Source: Kuschelorhynchus macadamiae (lineage: Eukaryota > Arthropoda > Insecta > Coleoptera > Curculionidae). From it: a DNA stretch of 64,000 nucleotides. The position numbers and the translations under genes were made by a program. The DNA lies in contig JAUTXW010000938.1 of the NCBI GenBank assembly GCA_030620095.1, positions 875,001 to 939,000 of the forward strand, read 5' to 3'. Under the pieces are notes generated by a model that saw nothing but the letters and a program-made list of their open reading frames with translations, was not told where the DNA came from and searched no databases. The first letter of the stretch is position 1. The number at the start of each line of letters is the position of its first letter. Positions 43,850 to 56,560 of the stretch are shown piece after piece.

Positions 43850-44175
43850 AAGCAAGTCATATAAACAGGGGTCTACAAACGCTTCGTTTTCGAGATACAA
43901 GGTGTTAAAATGTTAATATTAATTTGACCTAAACACAAAGATTTTTGCAAATCTTTGTATTTTAGGGTCACTGGCGGCATAGTTCAAAAACTACTTATCC
44001 CATTTTGTTTAAATTTTGGGGATGAAATGGTCACATTGTGGTAAAAATACAAAATGGCGGAACAAAATAATGGCCAATTAAAATATTTAAAAAATCATAA
44101 TTAAAAAACTACAAATCCAATTAAAAAATCATGGTTCTTGGGATTAGACCGTATCAATCTGATGTTTCGCCTTTG
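43850..44175 (-). repeat. GCCGCCATTTTG-family repeat, inverse fragment
   Basis: Contains CAAAATGGCGGAACAAAATAATGG and AAACTACAAATCCAATTAA-type subunits in reverse orientation. Confidence 0.6.
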
Positions 44176-45412
44176 ATTACACGAGGCATCTGCAGGGATC
44201 GTTACTTCACGAGATTTAGATGGAACTAAGCCTCATAATTTAAGAGTTTTTGTATATAATTTGTAAGGCGAAAATGAAATACTTATATTTGGGTGCCAGT
44301 TTTTAGACGAAATAAAAAACATCATATTAATCTGAAACAGGAGAATAGTAAAGCCGAGTAGTATAACAAGTCTAAAATTCTTTTATTTTAACAGCAGTGA
44401 AAAGCTAACAAAAACATAGAGCTACACAATAATTTAATCTTTTTAATTAGAGCTTTATATGGTCTGGTTAAAAATAGGCAGCCAAAAATAATCATCTCTA
44501 AATCAACTTTTAAAATTCGTGGTTAAATAAAGAAAAATTAGTGTTCATATTGTTGTTGCTTATAAATAAAACTTGATTTTTGGAATTAATTATTAAACTA
44601 ATTTCAATAATAATCAGAGTCATAATCATCAAGATTTAATATTTAATATTTTAAAAATAGAATGTATGTATTGGATCGGTTTTGTTTTATAAAATAAGGT
44701 AGTTAAAACAATAGGTGATTTATTGCTGATTTATACAGGAAATAAAATAAATATAACTTATAAAATAAGGAAAAAAAAATGGCAAAAAACGAAAATAAAG
44801 TGAGAAATAACCACAATTCAAAATATTGTCAGATCCGCACTGACCCTTCCTAACTCGCTTTTAAATGCAGAATAAATAATTGTGTCAAGAATTCGCTAAA
44901 ATCCGCTTCTTGAATTCTTTAAACAAAATGTAATACATTGATACTAAAAAAATTAAGCATGTAAAACGGTTCATTACCCAAAGGATCAGTTTCGCTATTC
45001 AAAGAGGTAATGCAGGTTCTGTGTTGAGATTATCGAGAATGGAAAAGTTTTGGATGAAATTTTTATGTTTGATTTTTTAAATTTAATTTTATTTTTAGTA
45101 AATATTTTGTATATATTAGTAAAAATTAAATATTAACAAAAAAAATTAAATAGAGATTTCAAATTTTTCTCTGGGAAACAATTGGCAATTGAAAAAAACA
45201 TGGTAAATAAAAGTTGTTTGGCACATCTCGAAGAAAAAACTCATTTGGTTTCATCTTCTCTTCTTTTCCACTTATTTTGTCAATATGCAAGTGCAACAAA
45301 ACATATATTATTTTTTAAAGTGCGAACGAGATTCATGTTTTAAAATTAAATTATCAAGTTTAATTATTAACTAAAGAATTTCAAATATTTAAAAATATAA
45401 TAATAATAGTGA
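44176..45412. other. Unassigned intergenic
   Basis: No supported feature. Confidence 0.4.
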
Positions 45413-46760
45413 AAATCTCCTTTACCCGGAACGTTCCTCGTTATGATTTCTTTCAATTTGTTAGGAATAGTAAAGTGCGGCCCAGTTTAGTTCAGTATAT
45501 AGTCACAGTATATATTGTGTTACATATACTGTCTTTTCAAACATTTTGTTCCATCATATTGGATTCCTACCAATATTTTTACCAGTTTCTTTCTACCTAT
45601 GTCACTTGACTGACTTTTGGGTATAATTTAATATAAATTCAATAAGTTTTACATTGACACGCACCGCCATTTTTTTAAGTCATATTGAATTCGTTCCAGT
45701 TTATCCTATTTTCACATGTAATTTTTTTACAAAGTTGAATTGAACAAAATTTTTTTACGCTGATTTTTTAAAAAAATTATTTGGCCACCATTTTGTCTAT
45801 CTTAAATTCGTACCACAACTTTACCAGTTTATCTCTATATCACACTTATTTCTTGCACAAAAATTGAAATAAATTTAATTAGTATTTTCAGGCCGATTTT
45901 TTACATATTTTATAAGGTCGCAATTTTGTTTTTCTCTCTTGGATTCGTATCAAAATGTTTACCAGTTCATTACTACATTTCATTTTGTGCAAAATTTGAG
46001 GTAAGTTGGATAATTTATATTTTTACCAAAATATTGCCAGGACATTCCCATATGACCCTTAATTTCTGATTTAAATTTGAAGTCAATCTGGTAAGCAATT
46101 TTTAAACTATACCGCGAACTGACAGACAGACCGAGAGACGGACCGACGGAATTAATAAAACATATTTTTTGCCATCTGGGAACTTTAAAACGTGAAGATA
46201 TGCAAATCCTGAGAGGGTGAATTTTTCACGATTACAAACTTTTTATTTGGCCACCATTTTGTTTCAACATCTTGAATTAGTACCACTATTTTACTATTTG
46301 ATCCCTATACCACAATTAGTTATAGCACATAATTTGAAATCAATCCAATAAGTATTTTTTCAGGCTGAATTTTTCAACAGTTTATTAAGCCGCCATTTTG
46401 TTCTGTCATCTTGGATTCGCACCAAAAGTAACGTTTCCAGTTGATTCCAACATAATACTTTGATGTTTGTGAAAAATTCGAGAAAAATTGAATAAGCAGT
46501 TTTTTAATAATAATTTTTTTAACATTTTACTAGCCTGCCATTTTCTTTCGTCATATTGGATTTTCACTAAAATATTACCAGGTTATCCCTATTTAACCTT
46601 TAATTTTTGACCAAAATTCAGTCAATAGAGTAGACAGACAGACCGACCGAATTGAGAAAACCTGTTTTTCGGTATCTAGGGACCCTGAAACGTGAAGATC
46701 TGAAAACATCTCAGAGTTTGATTTTTCCACGATTCCCTTTTACTAGGAAAATAAAAATTT
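45413..46760 (+). repeat. GCCGCCATTTTG-family dispersed repeat
   Basis: Begins with CCTTTACCCGGAACGTTCC and has subunits at about 45664, 45784, 46250, 46388 and 46535. Ends near CACGATTCCCTTTTACTAGGA. Confidence 0.8.
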
Positions 46761-47702
46761 TATTTTTTTTTAATCTTCTTAATAAGAGATGTAATATTTA
46801 TTAAAGTAAGGATGAAATTCACGTTTTAAAATTAAAATGTGAAGCTCAATCATTTACCAAAGGACATCAAAGACTTAGGGAAAATAATATATTGAAAAAT
46901 TAATATCTTGTAAACTATTCGACAAAAGAAGAGGAAACTCAATGAGTTTTATTTATGATATAGTAAACAACTTTTAAATACAATGTTTTTTTTTTATTTA
47001 TTGTTAATTAGATATCTCCTTCTAGGATTTTTTGACATAATTATTTATTTGTCATTTCAGTGCGATTTGGGAAAGAATGGGTTAGTCGTCATTTTGAGGG
47101 CTTTGCGAGGGTGAGCTGCACGCCTAATAGCACGCCTCAAAAATTAATACTTAGCAATTACCGGCCAAATTCAAAAATCAGGGTTGCTTTTAGTCAGGCG
47201 CAATTGTATTCTCACATAAATAAAATAATTTTCAACACAAAATCAACACGTGTTTTCCCCCGTTATCAAACCGAATCGCCTGTGTAATAAACATATGTAT
47301 AATTAACAAACAAAAATATCTTCAACAAAGTTACAGCCAATTGGATGTCCAATTAGCGGTCTTATTTTAAATTAATAATTACACGCTGTTGGTTTGTAAT
47401 TTATCTTGCGCCATAAGCTATTTGACTTAAAGGATTTAGGAGAATTAGATAAATGTCCTACAATATACGAAACGTGTAAATTATTTAAAGACGTGTGTTT
47501 TTTAAATTCATAATAGTGTGAACTTATTTTCATAGAACATAAACAAAGCGTAGTAGTCGCACGATTATTTAAAATGACCTATACTGAGTGGTATTTTTAC
47601 ATCAAGTTTGGTTTTGTGTCATTACTTAATGAGATAAATAGATGTATAGATTTTAAACGAAAATGATTTAATTTTGTATTGCTAATAAACAAAATCGGTA
47701 AA
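46761..47702. other. Unassigned intergenic
   Basis: No supported feature; short frames only. Confidence 0.4.
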
Positions 47703-48099
47703 TTTCCTTTACCCGGAACTTCCCTCGTTATGATTTTTTTCTGTTTTTTAGGAATGATGAAGTGTGACCCAATTTAGTTCAATACATAGTCACTGTATAT
47801 ATAGGTGTTATATATAGTGTCTATTCATTTTTATTGGGCGACATTTTGTTCCATCATATTAGATTTTTACCAATATTTTACCGTTTTTTATAATATAAAA
47901 TAAATTCAATAAGTAGTTTTTACAATGACACATACCGCCGTTTTACTCAGTCATGTTGAATTCATACCAGTTTATCCTATTTCCACATCTAATTTTTCTG
48001 CAAAATTTAGTCAATTGTACAAGACTTTTTTACGTTGATTTTTTAAAAATTTTATTTGGCCGCCATTTTGTTTCGTCTTCTTAAATTGATACCCATATT
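47703..48099 (+). repeat. GCCGCCATTTTG-family repeat, truncated
   Basis: Starts with CCTTTACCCGGAACTTCC and runs to the second GCCGCCATTTTG at 48058; the array at 48100 replaces the rest. Confidence 0.8.
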
Positions 48100-49035
48100 A
48101 TCACTCTCTACCCACTCTGTTGGTCCGCAGATATTTCACAGATATTAAGTTTCTAACTAGTTTTCGTTAACGATCCTCTTGTTGTTGTGTTAGAGTGGTG
48201 TATTATTTGGGATTAGGATCCAGTAAAAAAACAAAAGCTTTTTTTTACATTGTCGAAGTTTAGCAACTTTATTGTTGTATCCTCAGGACACAGCAGATAT
48301 TTCCTAACCCCAAATAATACACTACTCTAACAACAAGAAGATCGTTAACTTTTAAACTATTTAGAATCCTAATATCTGCGAACCAGCGGAGCAGATAAAG
48401 ACTGGTATGGGTTTCATGTAGGATATTAAATCTACATATGTCTCTTGAGAGTGCAACAATAAAGCTGCCAAACGTCGAAAATTTAAAGAAAGACTTTTGT
48501 TTTTTTTACTGAATACTAACCCCCTAATAATACATCAATCTAACATAAAAACAAGACGATCGTTAACGAAAACCATTTAGAAATTTAATATGGGCGGACC
48601 AAACTAGTAGATAAAGACTGATATGGGTTTCATGCAGGATATAAAATCTATATATGTGTCTTTTGTTTCTTTACTGGATCATAACCCTAGATAATACTCC
48701 ACTCTAACCTAACAACAAGAGGATCGTTAACGAAAACCATAGAAACTTAATATTCGGGAAATATCTACGGACCAACGGAGTAGTTAAAGACTAATAATAA
48801 TACCACTCTAACATAACAAGAGGATTGCTAACGAAAACCATTAAAAAACCTAATATCTAGGAAATATATGCGGACCAACGGAGTAGGTAAAAACTGATGA
48901 TATGGGTTTCATGCAGGATATAGGATCATATATATGTCCTGAGGATGCAGCAACTAAGTTGCGAAACGTCGACAATTTAAAACTTGTTTTTTTTTATTGG
49001 ATCTTAATATCAAATAACACACCATTCTTACCAAA
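48100..49035. repeat. Tandem array with hammerhead-like motifs
   Basis: Units of about 200-250 bp sharing GGATCGTTAACGAAAACC, GGACCAACGGAG and TGATATGGGTTTCATGCAGG. The first unit (48100-48295) is inverted, the others direct. It is inserted in, or exchanged with, a GCCGCCATTTTG-family repeat. It resembles pseudo-LTR remnants of a Penelope-like element, but no RT is seen here. Confidence 0.75.
48935..48974 (+). ncRNA. Candidate minimal hammerhead ribozyme
   Basis: Stem I TGTC/GACA (48935-48938 with 48971-48974), core CTGAGGA (48939-48945), stem II GCAAC-TAA-GTTGC (48950-48962), GAAAC (48963-48967) and GTC (48968-48970). There are four extra bases (TGCA) between core and stem II. Decayed copies occur near 48250 (minus strand) and 48436 (plus strand). 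Confidence 0.45.
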
Positions 49036-50195
49036 ATTTTTCACCGCCCTATTAGATTTTTACCAAAATATTATCGGGTAAGTAGTATTTAAGCTGTCGC
49101 AAGCTGACAGACAGACCGACAGATGGACCGACGGAATTGATAAAACATGTATGTTGGCATCTAGGGACGCTAAAACGTGAAGATACGTAAAATATGAAAG
49201 GGTTCACGATACAAAAAAATTTATTTGTTCGCAGTTTTGTTCCGCCATCTTGAATTAGTAACATAGTTTTATTAGTTGGGCTCTATACCACAATTAATTA
49301 TGGCACACAATTTGAAATCAATCCATTAAGTAGTTTTTCAGGCTGATTTTTTAAAGAATTTATTACACCGCCATTTTGTTCGGCCATCTTGGATTCGTAC
49401 TAAAATTTTACCAGTTGATTTGAACATAATACTTGATGTTTATGCAAAATTTATAATATTTTTTTAACATTTCATTGCCTTACTGGATTTTTACCAAAAT
49501 TTCACCAGATTATCCCCATATGACTCTTAATTTTTGGTCTAAATTTGAAGTCAATTGAGATTTTCTAAGCTATGCGGCAAACTGACAGACAGACAGACCG
49601 ACAGACGGGCCGACGGAATTGATAACACATATTTTCTGGCATTTAGGGACGCTTTACAAACATTTTATTTGGCCTCCATTTTGTTCGGCTATCTTGAATT
49701 AGTACCACAAGTTTATTAGTTGGCCCCTACACCGCAATTAGTAAAGGTACACAATTTTTAAATCAATACATTAAGCAGTTTCTTCAGGCTGGAATTATTT
49801 TATTAAGCCGCCATTTTGTTCTGCCGTCTTGGATTCGTACCAAAATGTTACCAGTTGATTCCAACATAATACTTGATGTTTGTGCAAAATTTGAGAGAAA
49901 TTGGATAAACATGTTTTTAATAATACTTTTTTTAGCATTTCACTAGGCCGCCGTTCTGTTTCGCCACATTGGATGTTTACCAAAATATTACCAGGTTATC
50001 CCCGTATGACCAAAATTTGAAGTCAATCGAGTAAGTAGTTTTTTAGCTATGCCGCGAACAGACAAACATACCGACGAAATTGGGCCAACATCTTTTTCGG
50101 CATCTAGGTATCCTGAAGCGTGAAGATCTGAAAAAATCTCTAAGGGTGATTTTTTCCCGATTACAATATTTTCCTTTTACGAGGGAAGTAAAAAG
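49036..50195 (+). repeat. GCCGCCATTTTG-family dispersed repeat
   Basis: Cores at about 49369, 49672, 49806 and 49947, with ACAGACAGACAGACCGACAG near 49583. Ends with CCTTTTACGAGGGAAGTAAA at about 50172, which is partly the inverse of the lead sequence GGAACTTCCCTCGT, so the complete element has short terminal inverted repeats. Confidence 0.85.
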
Positions 50196-50780
50196 GCAAA
50201 ATATGGTAAAATTATTCATATTTTTGCATATATACTTGAAATTGGCACAATTTCTTAGGTCCATTGCGGGTGTTTTCCATATTGATTTAAATTTTTTGCT
50301 GCTGCTGATAATAGGTTAAATGGAATATGCAATATGCTGGATGAGTGTATTTCAGTCCAACATATAAAAATTGGGTTTAGTGATTCAAACGGCCAAAGGC
50401 TAAACACCTTACCTACAGTATGTCCCATGGATCAAAATAAATACTAATAACTTCGCAGATTGTTTGTAAATGTCATCTAAAAAACATTAAAGGAAAAATG
50501 GCAGAGGCAACAAAAATATATATTTGTTTTTGAGTTATGTTTTTCTTACCCCTGCATTTCTGCTTTTTTAATTTTTTTTGTATGACCCAATGATACATAA
50601 TATCTTTAAAATAAATCTACGCTAAAAATTATTGTGATCTATGGAAATCGTCAACAAAACAGTTCCCGTTATTTATTACAAAAAAAACCTTATAAAATAT
50701 TAAAACTAACTGTCAGGGTTTGTAATAGGAACACTAAATATACCTCTTCAATTAGTTGAGCTTTTAGATGAAGCTAAATA
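50196..50780. other. Unassigned intergenic
   Basis: No supported feature. Confidence 0.4.
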
Positions 50781-51775
50781 AGCCTCTTCCCTTGTAAAAG
50801 GAAAGTATTGTAATTGTGAACAAATCAGCTTTCGAGATTTTTTCACATATTTACCCTTCAATATCCCTAGATACCGAAAAGCACCTTATCTCCATTCCAT
50901 CGGTTTGCCTGTCTATCTATCTATCACATGACAAAATTTTGATAAAAATCTAATATGGAGAAACAAAATGGCGGCCTAGTGAAATGTTAAAAAATTTATT
51001 ACTAAAAAACAGTGTAATTCAATTTTCCTCAAATTTTGCACAAAAATCATGTGTTACGTAGGAATCAACTGATAAATTTTAATACGAATTTTTGATGGCG
51101 AAACAAAATGGCGACATAATAAAATATTTCAAAATTCAGCATTAAAAAACGACTTAATAGATTGTTTTTCAAATTTTGTTCAAAAATTAAACGTCATATA
51201 GCTATAATGGTAATATTCTGGTAAAAATCCAATACAATACCGCGGATCAAAATAGCGGCTTAATTGGATATTAATACAATTATTACTAAAAAAACTAATT
51301 ATCCATTTACGTCAAATTTTGCACAAAAATCAAGTATTAGATAGGAATGAACTGGTAACCTTTGGTTCAAATCTAAGGTAGCAAACCAAAATGGAGGCCT
51401 AATAAAATGTTTAAAAAAAACAATTTGTGCAAGCATTAAGCGTAAAATGGAGATAAACGGGTAAAATGGTGGTACGAATTCATGATGAATGAACAAAATG
51501 ACGGTTTTCAAAAAAATCAGTGTAAAAACTTTTTATTCTATTTATTTTAAATTATGCCCAAAAATCAAGTGTGGCATTGGTAAAAACTGGTATAGTATTG
51601 GTTGGAATCCAATATAGTGGAACAAAATGGCGCACAATATTAATGTTTGAAAAGACAGCATATATTTGTTTCAAAATGACTATGTGTGGAACCAAATTGG
51701 GTCACATTTCATTATTCCTAATTAAAGGAAATAGTCCGAACAAGGGAAGTTCCGAGTAAAGGAAATTTCACGACT
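50781..51775 (-). repeat. GCCGCCATTTTG-family dispersed repeat, inverse
   Basis: Reverse cores AACAAAATGGCGGCC near 50966, 51100, 51384, 51490 and 51623; right end GAACAAGGGAAGTTCCGAGTA at about 51737. Confidence 0.85.
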
Positions 51776-52184
51776 TTTTTTAAATTTTACATTCCATTAA
51801 CAACTATTCCATGAAGATTCTAATTTTTGTTAATGATACTAGCTTGGTCATTTTTATATACTGTAGTCTATTTCACTTAAAGCTCTAACGACATTTTCTC
51901 GGGAATTAATGGAGATACCAAAATTTAATGTGACAAAATGTAATTATTTACTACAAAAATTTAAAAAACGCCCTCAAAACTATAGGTGTTGGGACGCTAA
52001 GAAAAAGCAAAGCACTTGCAAGAACTTTAAAAGTCTCAGATTTAAAAAAAACGTATTGTAACGCGGATATCCACATTTGGCAACAAAAACTAAATAAATT
52101 GTAATTCATTTGTACATACAAAACCACTTTAGAAATTTTAGAAGCGTACCAAATGGTTGAACACATAGTGAGACGTTTTCAAGT
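51776..52184. other. Unassigned intergenic
   Basis: No supported feature. Confidence 0.4.
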
Positions 52185-52300
52185 AGGGATGTATTTTGCG
52201 GCAGTTACTTACAATCTGAGCAAGGCATTCGTTTGTGTTCTCCATGGTCTTTTTCTCAATAGAATTTGAAATATTGGGTTAACACAATGTTTAGAGTTCA
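52185..52300 (+). pseudogene. Non-LTR RT fragment
   Basis: A frame reads MYFAAVTYNLSKAFVCVLHGL, then FLNRI and NIGL, matching the D-LSKAFDCV-H-LL region of non-LTR RTs with changes at key positions. A very short relic. Confidence 0.5.
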
Positions 52301-52614
52301 TTATTAGACAGGAACCATTTTTTACCTACTTGCAAAGTTGTATGAAAAAGAAATCTGCTCCAAATCAGACAAAGCTATCTTACACCGGTATAGAAATTAT
52401 TATTTCAAACAATAGAAATAATTTTCGGAAGTAAGACATAGCTCGAAACTATTGCCTCTCCTAATTTTAATTGATCATTTAGGTATACATACATTTTAAT
52501 TGATTATAAAATTAAGCTGTAAAAATTAAAATGACATTTTACCCTATTTAAAACGAAAAATACTTTTATAGATAATAAATTATGTAAAGAAATCTTCCGG
52601 AGCCTGGCTTCGAG

Positions 52615-52975
52615 TACAGGATGTCCCATTTTCGGTACTTTTGCGGGGTATCTCCGTTTTTTTTATAGATAAGAAGTTGCGGTTTTCGCGACAGTGTTCT
52701 ACTTTTTCGTAAAACTAAAGATGCCGTTAACAAAATAATCATCGGCTTTTTAGTTTTTAAGATACAGGGCTAAATTGAAAATATTGCATTTTCAGGCACC
52801 CCTCGTATCTCAACTATCAGATGACTTATATCAAAAAAGTGAAAACTGCTTCTTATATAACTTTTCCTGTAGAACTCAATTCAGTCTTCGGATTTAGTAT
52901 ACAGGGTCAGGTCAAAAAATTATCGGACCCTACTTTATTTTTTTAAATCGAACACCCTGCATATTTATAGATTAC
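52615..52975. repeat. Dispersed repeat R1, copy 1
   Basis: GATGTCCCATTTTCGGTACTTTT...CGGTTTTCGCG...AGATGCCGTTAACA...GCACCCCTCGTATCTC...CAGGGTCAGG-CAAAAAATTAT; the same order and orientation recur at 60895-61240 with about 20-25% difference by eye. No coding frame. Probably a MITE. Confidence 0.8.
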
Positions 52976-53784
52976 AAAATTTGTCTTTTTTGCCATTTCA
53001 ACAATATAATAGTATGCACTTTTTCTCAGAAACACGCAAATAAATCACAATTTTCTACCCAAAATGGGACACCTTGTACATGGCTTATTGAAAGATAAAT
53101 TAAATGTCATTTTGTCGCCCAAAAATTTGTTTGCTTATTTGAAACCAATGCATGAAAAGAAAACATCAGTTGAAGAGAAAAGTGGCAATTATTATTTAAA
53201 AATTAAAATTCTCTACATAACGTTCTTTACTACTAATTTCATACATAAAGTAAATTTATTCATTTGTTTTTTGTATACAGAGTTGGCCGTTTCCTAGAAC
53301 GCCTTAGTTGTTTACATGTAAGCGGGGAATTACAGATTTGCAAATACGATTTCTCATTACAGAGAAAAAGTTTTATGTTATGGTAATATTAAAAATATGT
53401 TTAACTGAATCGCCTTTAATACTGAATACGTTCTTATTTTTTACTATATTATTATTATTGGTACTAATATTATTATTATTACTGTTGTTATTATCTTAAC
53501 TAACCTGTTAAATGTTTAAAAACTTTCGCATAATGTGACATGTTTACAATATTGCTGCATTCTCAATCGCAAGGAGACTTTTTGGGAATTGTTCCAGATT
53601 GTTATTGTACCTTTTTGTTACTACCCCAGTAGCAGTTATAAAGACCGATGTTATCCGCAATTCTTTCAGCTGCTAAGTTTGTTGGATTTCTACCGCGAGA
53701 TTCTGGTATTTGGTCATTTTTTCTTTTTCTGTTTTCTATAGAATTACAGTTAGTGGACATGCGACGCCAATTAAGGTGGCATGT
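52976..53784. other. Unassigned intergenic
   Basis: No gene recognised. GGGACACCTTGTACAT near 53064 resembles the ends of repeat R1. Confidence 0.4.
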
Positions 53785-54000
53785 TTATAGCTTGTCGATG
53801 ATAACTATATCCGGAGGGTTATAGTTCACTAATATGTCTGTGATCATAGGTCTATCCCAATATAAAACGATGCTGTTAGATTCTAATACCGCAGATGGTT
53901 GGTACTTATAGAAAAGTGGTGAGTTGAGCACTGTTGCTATGTGTCTGTGGAAAATCTTGGCAATCTGGTTTTTGTCTTTACGGGTATGAGGAATACGCCA
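53785..54000 (-). pseudogene. Non-LTR element C-terminal fragment
   Basis: LYWDRPMITDILVNYNPPDIV near the C-terminus of a 105-residue frame resembles the LLWD-ITD-NKPDIV box found in the C-terminal part of some insect non-LTR polyproteins. No other domain is present. Confidence 0.45.
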
Positions 54001-54709
54001 GATATGGGCATCCTTTTTATTATTATTATTATTATGAATATTATCGTTATCAACTCTTACTCTGATTGAAGTAATAAAAGTAATAAGCTGATATTTTTTC
54101 AAATGTCTTTTCTAAACACTGAAACATGTTATTTTTTAATACAATAGGCAAAAAAAATGTTTGTTTTTCTTATATAAATAGTTTTTTATTTGCTTACGAT
54201 ATCAATCATATAAAGCACAAAAATTAGTTTCCTGCACTCAAAGCAATGCTATTATAGCATGCATTGTTTGTGACGTTTATAAGACGTTTATATATAAAAA
54301 AACATAAAACCCCTTAAATAAAATTAATTGAACTAAATCATGGTTAAAAAAAATTCAAGTTCATTTTACATATACATAAAAGTCGTTGCGACATATTAAC
54401 ATAAATAAATAGTTTTTGCATAATTTATGCATTGTGTAAGGTTTCTCTATAAATTTACCACTTCATATCAGGAAAACATGGTAGCCACTTAAAAAAACAT
54501 CGGTTTCTCTACCTACCGAAACTTGTATAGATATGAGAAATCATTATTGCAGCTTGCTGCCACCGTAAGTAAACTTTTCTCGCATGAAACAATTTTTTTG
54601 TATACGACTTAAAAATTCTGTTTTAACCATTCTTTGTACACTTATCCAATCTCATTACTAAAACTTATAGTGGAACTAAGATAACTCCAAAAATTTTAAT
54701 TTCAAATAC
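54001..54709. other. Unassigned intergenic
   Basis: No supported feature. Confidence 0.4.
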
Positions 54710-55512
54710 AAAATCAATTTTACCTTATAGTTGCAAGCCGGCAACTAACATATTTCTGACAATTTACCTTAGAGTCAATAACCATGGTCTTCGAACTGTT
54801 TACCATAATTATCTGCTCACAGTTCGATCCAGAGACAGAGAATAGGATGCCGTCAGCATATAAATTAATAAAAGAATTTTTTAGACTAATATCGACATCG
54901 ACGATCATTGACAAAAATAATGAACAAAAGTGAACCCAAGATACTCCCTTGCCAGAAATCTTATTACTAACTCTATTATGTTGGTACCTATATGTTTAAG
55001 CGTACTGTCATTCAAGAACATTATTTTTTAAGCCATATAAAACCAACTTTTTTATTAAAATATCCCTATTAATTGTTTCAAAATCAAGTTTTAAATTAAC
55101 AAAATTATTTAATGTAACTTTCGATTCATTCATGTTCTCCAGACTCCGCAAATATATGGTAGTGCAGATTCGCAAGAATGATTGCCTTTATATAATAGTC
55201 TAATTATTTTAAAATACTCTCTGAGCTTACTTTCAAGAATTGTATCCACTACAGGTAACAATTTTTTTGGATTTAAATAACCTGGAGTATTTGGTTTGGT
55301 TACTTTCAGTATAGGAACTGATTCTTTAATTGTTTTGGCATTTTTCCATTATTTATAGACGTATTTATCAAATACAATAAAGGTTCAGATATAAGGCGAA
55401 ACCATTCCTTTATCAGTTTAATATTTATTATCTTATTATGGTTACTGTTTTGAACCAACACAAAATTACAAATTATTTTGTTTAAATGGGGTCTATAGAA
55501 GACTTTAAACAA
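54710..55512 (-). pseudogene. Non-LTR RT pseudogene
   Basis: The upstream part (55512-55306) has FRLISEPLLYLINTSINNGK, the N-terminal RT segment. The downstream part (54914-54720) has SLKNSFINLYADGILFS, in which the catalytic YADD is changed to YADG. Several stops lie between. Dead. Confidence 0.7.
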
Positions 55513-55779
55513 AATAATTTTTATTAACTAGTAGTTAACTTAATACAATAGTAATATACTTGATCATAATCTATTATTGATTTTTATTAAAACAAACAAT
55601 GTGCTTTCAAAAATATATTTTTGAAAAAACTAAACGTAAGAAAAACAAAAACTAGTTTTTATTTAGCATTTTTCTAAAATAAACTTTTATTTTGAGGGAT
55701 TCATAAAATATTTAAAAAGTAAAAAAGAACAAAACTTACCTAACCCTGGAAAATAACATTTTTTTTGGTTCACAGTTGA
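55513..55779. other. Unassigned intergenic
   Basis: No supported feature. Confidence 0.4.
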
Positions 55780-56560
55780 AAGCTATTGTTGCACGATGCC
55801 CATCGCAAATAGCTAAGTTACACTTGCTTAACAAAGTTTTGCTTTTTCTGTCCAATGCGCGGGAACAAAAAATACACGCGTTTTGTCAAATGTGTGCGGT
55901 GGAATATGAGGAACAGAACCATCTAAAATATTTCTTATGTAAGTCTTTAATGTTTTACGTAGTGTCGGAATTTCTAAACGCACGCAAAGGTTCAATAAAT
56001 GATTGAACAAAGCTCGTTAAGAAACTAATTTTCTTTTAATTGTTTCACCATTAATAGCTAAATTGAACAAAACTGCTAGATTTATTCCTCTGTAATCCAG
56101 CATGCCATAGAAAAATCGCAGTGGCCAGCGGTAAGTTGTCCTTGAAATGTTGTAAGTATGACACAGTTTGTCGAAGGTATAATCTCTAGTTTTTTAGTTT
56201 CTGGACTTATGTCGCTCGAATAGTGCATAGTAGGACACAAAAGTATAATTTTGTTCTTCTTAGGGGCAAATGAAACGAGAGCTTTATCATCAAATGCAAA
56301 TTTTGAAGACTCTTGAACTCTTCCATCCAGAAAAGAAGGAGCTATTTCTTATTTATTTTTTCTCAATGTTCCGATCATTATGATTTTCTGTTCGAGTAAC
56401 ATTTTATTAAATAGTTTGATTGACTAGAACCAATTATCCACCAGTCTATAGTACTATCAAACACACTGCTAGAGCTAAAGCAACAACAAAATGTGAGAGT
56501 TATTATTTCCTAACGTAAACGTCTTCGTATCTTAACACCACCATATAGTTAGAATATGGC
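55780..56560 (-). pseudogene. piggyBac-type transposase, decayed
   Basis: Minus-strand reading in broken frames gives TIDNW-like and LFNKMLLEQKIIMIGTLRKN, KEIAPSFLDGR, KFAFDDKALVSFAPKKNK (56480-56230) and then TYNISRTTYRWPLRFFYGML plus DYRGIN (about 56165-56085). RWP-FYGMLD-GIN is the piggyBac signature. C-terminal sequence with possible Cys-rich end remnants lies at 55830-56010. Stops and shifts make it inactive. The N-terminal half is missing or unrecognisable. Confidence 0.8.

Noticed and set aside
47060..47287. 75-codon plus-strand frame
   Set aside because: No motif, no repeat support, likely random.
48100..49035. CRISPR-like array, considered because of the repeated units
   Set aside because: Units are about 200-250 bp, diverged, and one is inverted; no short repeat with regular spacers, and the context is eukaryotic.
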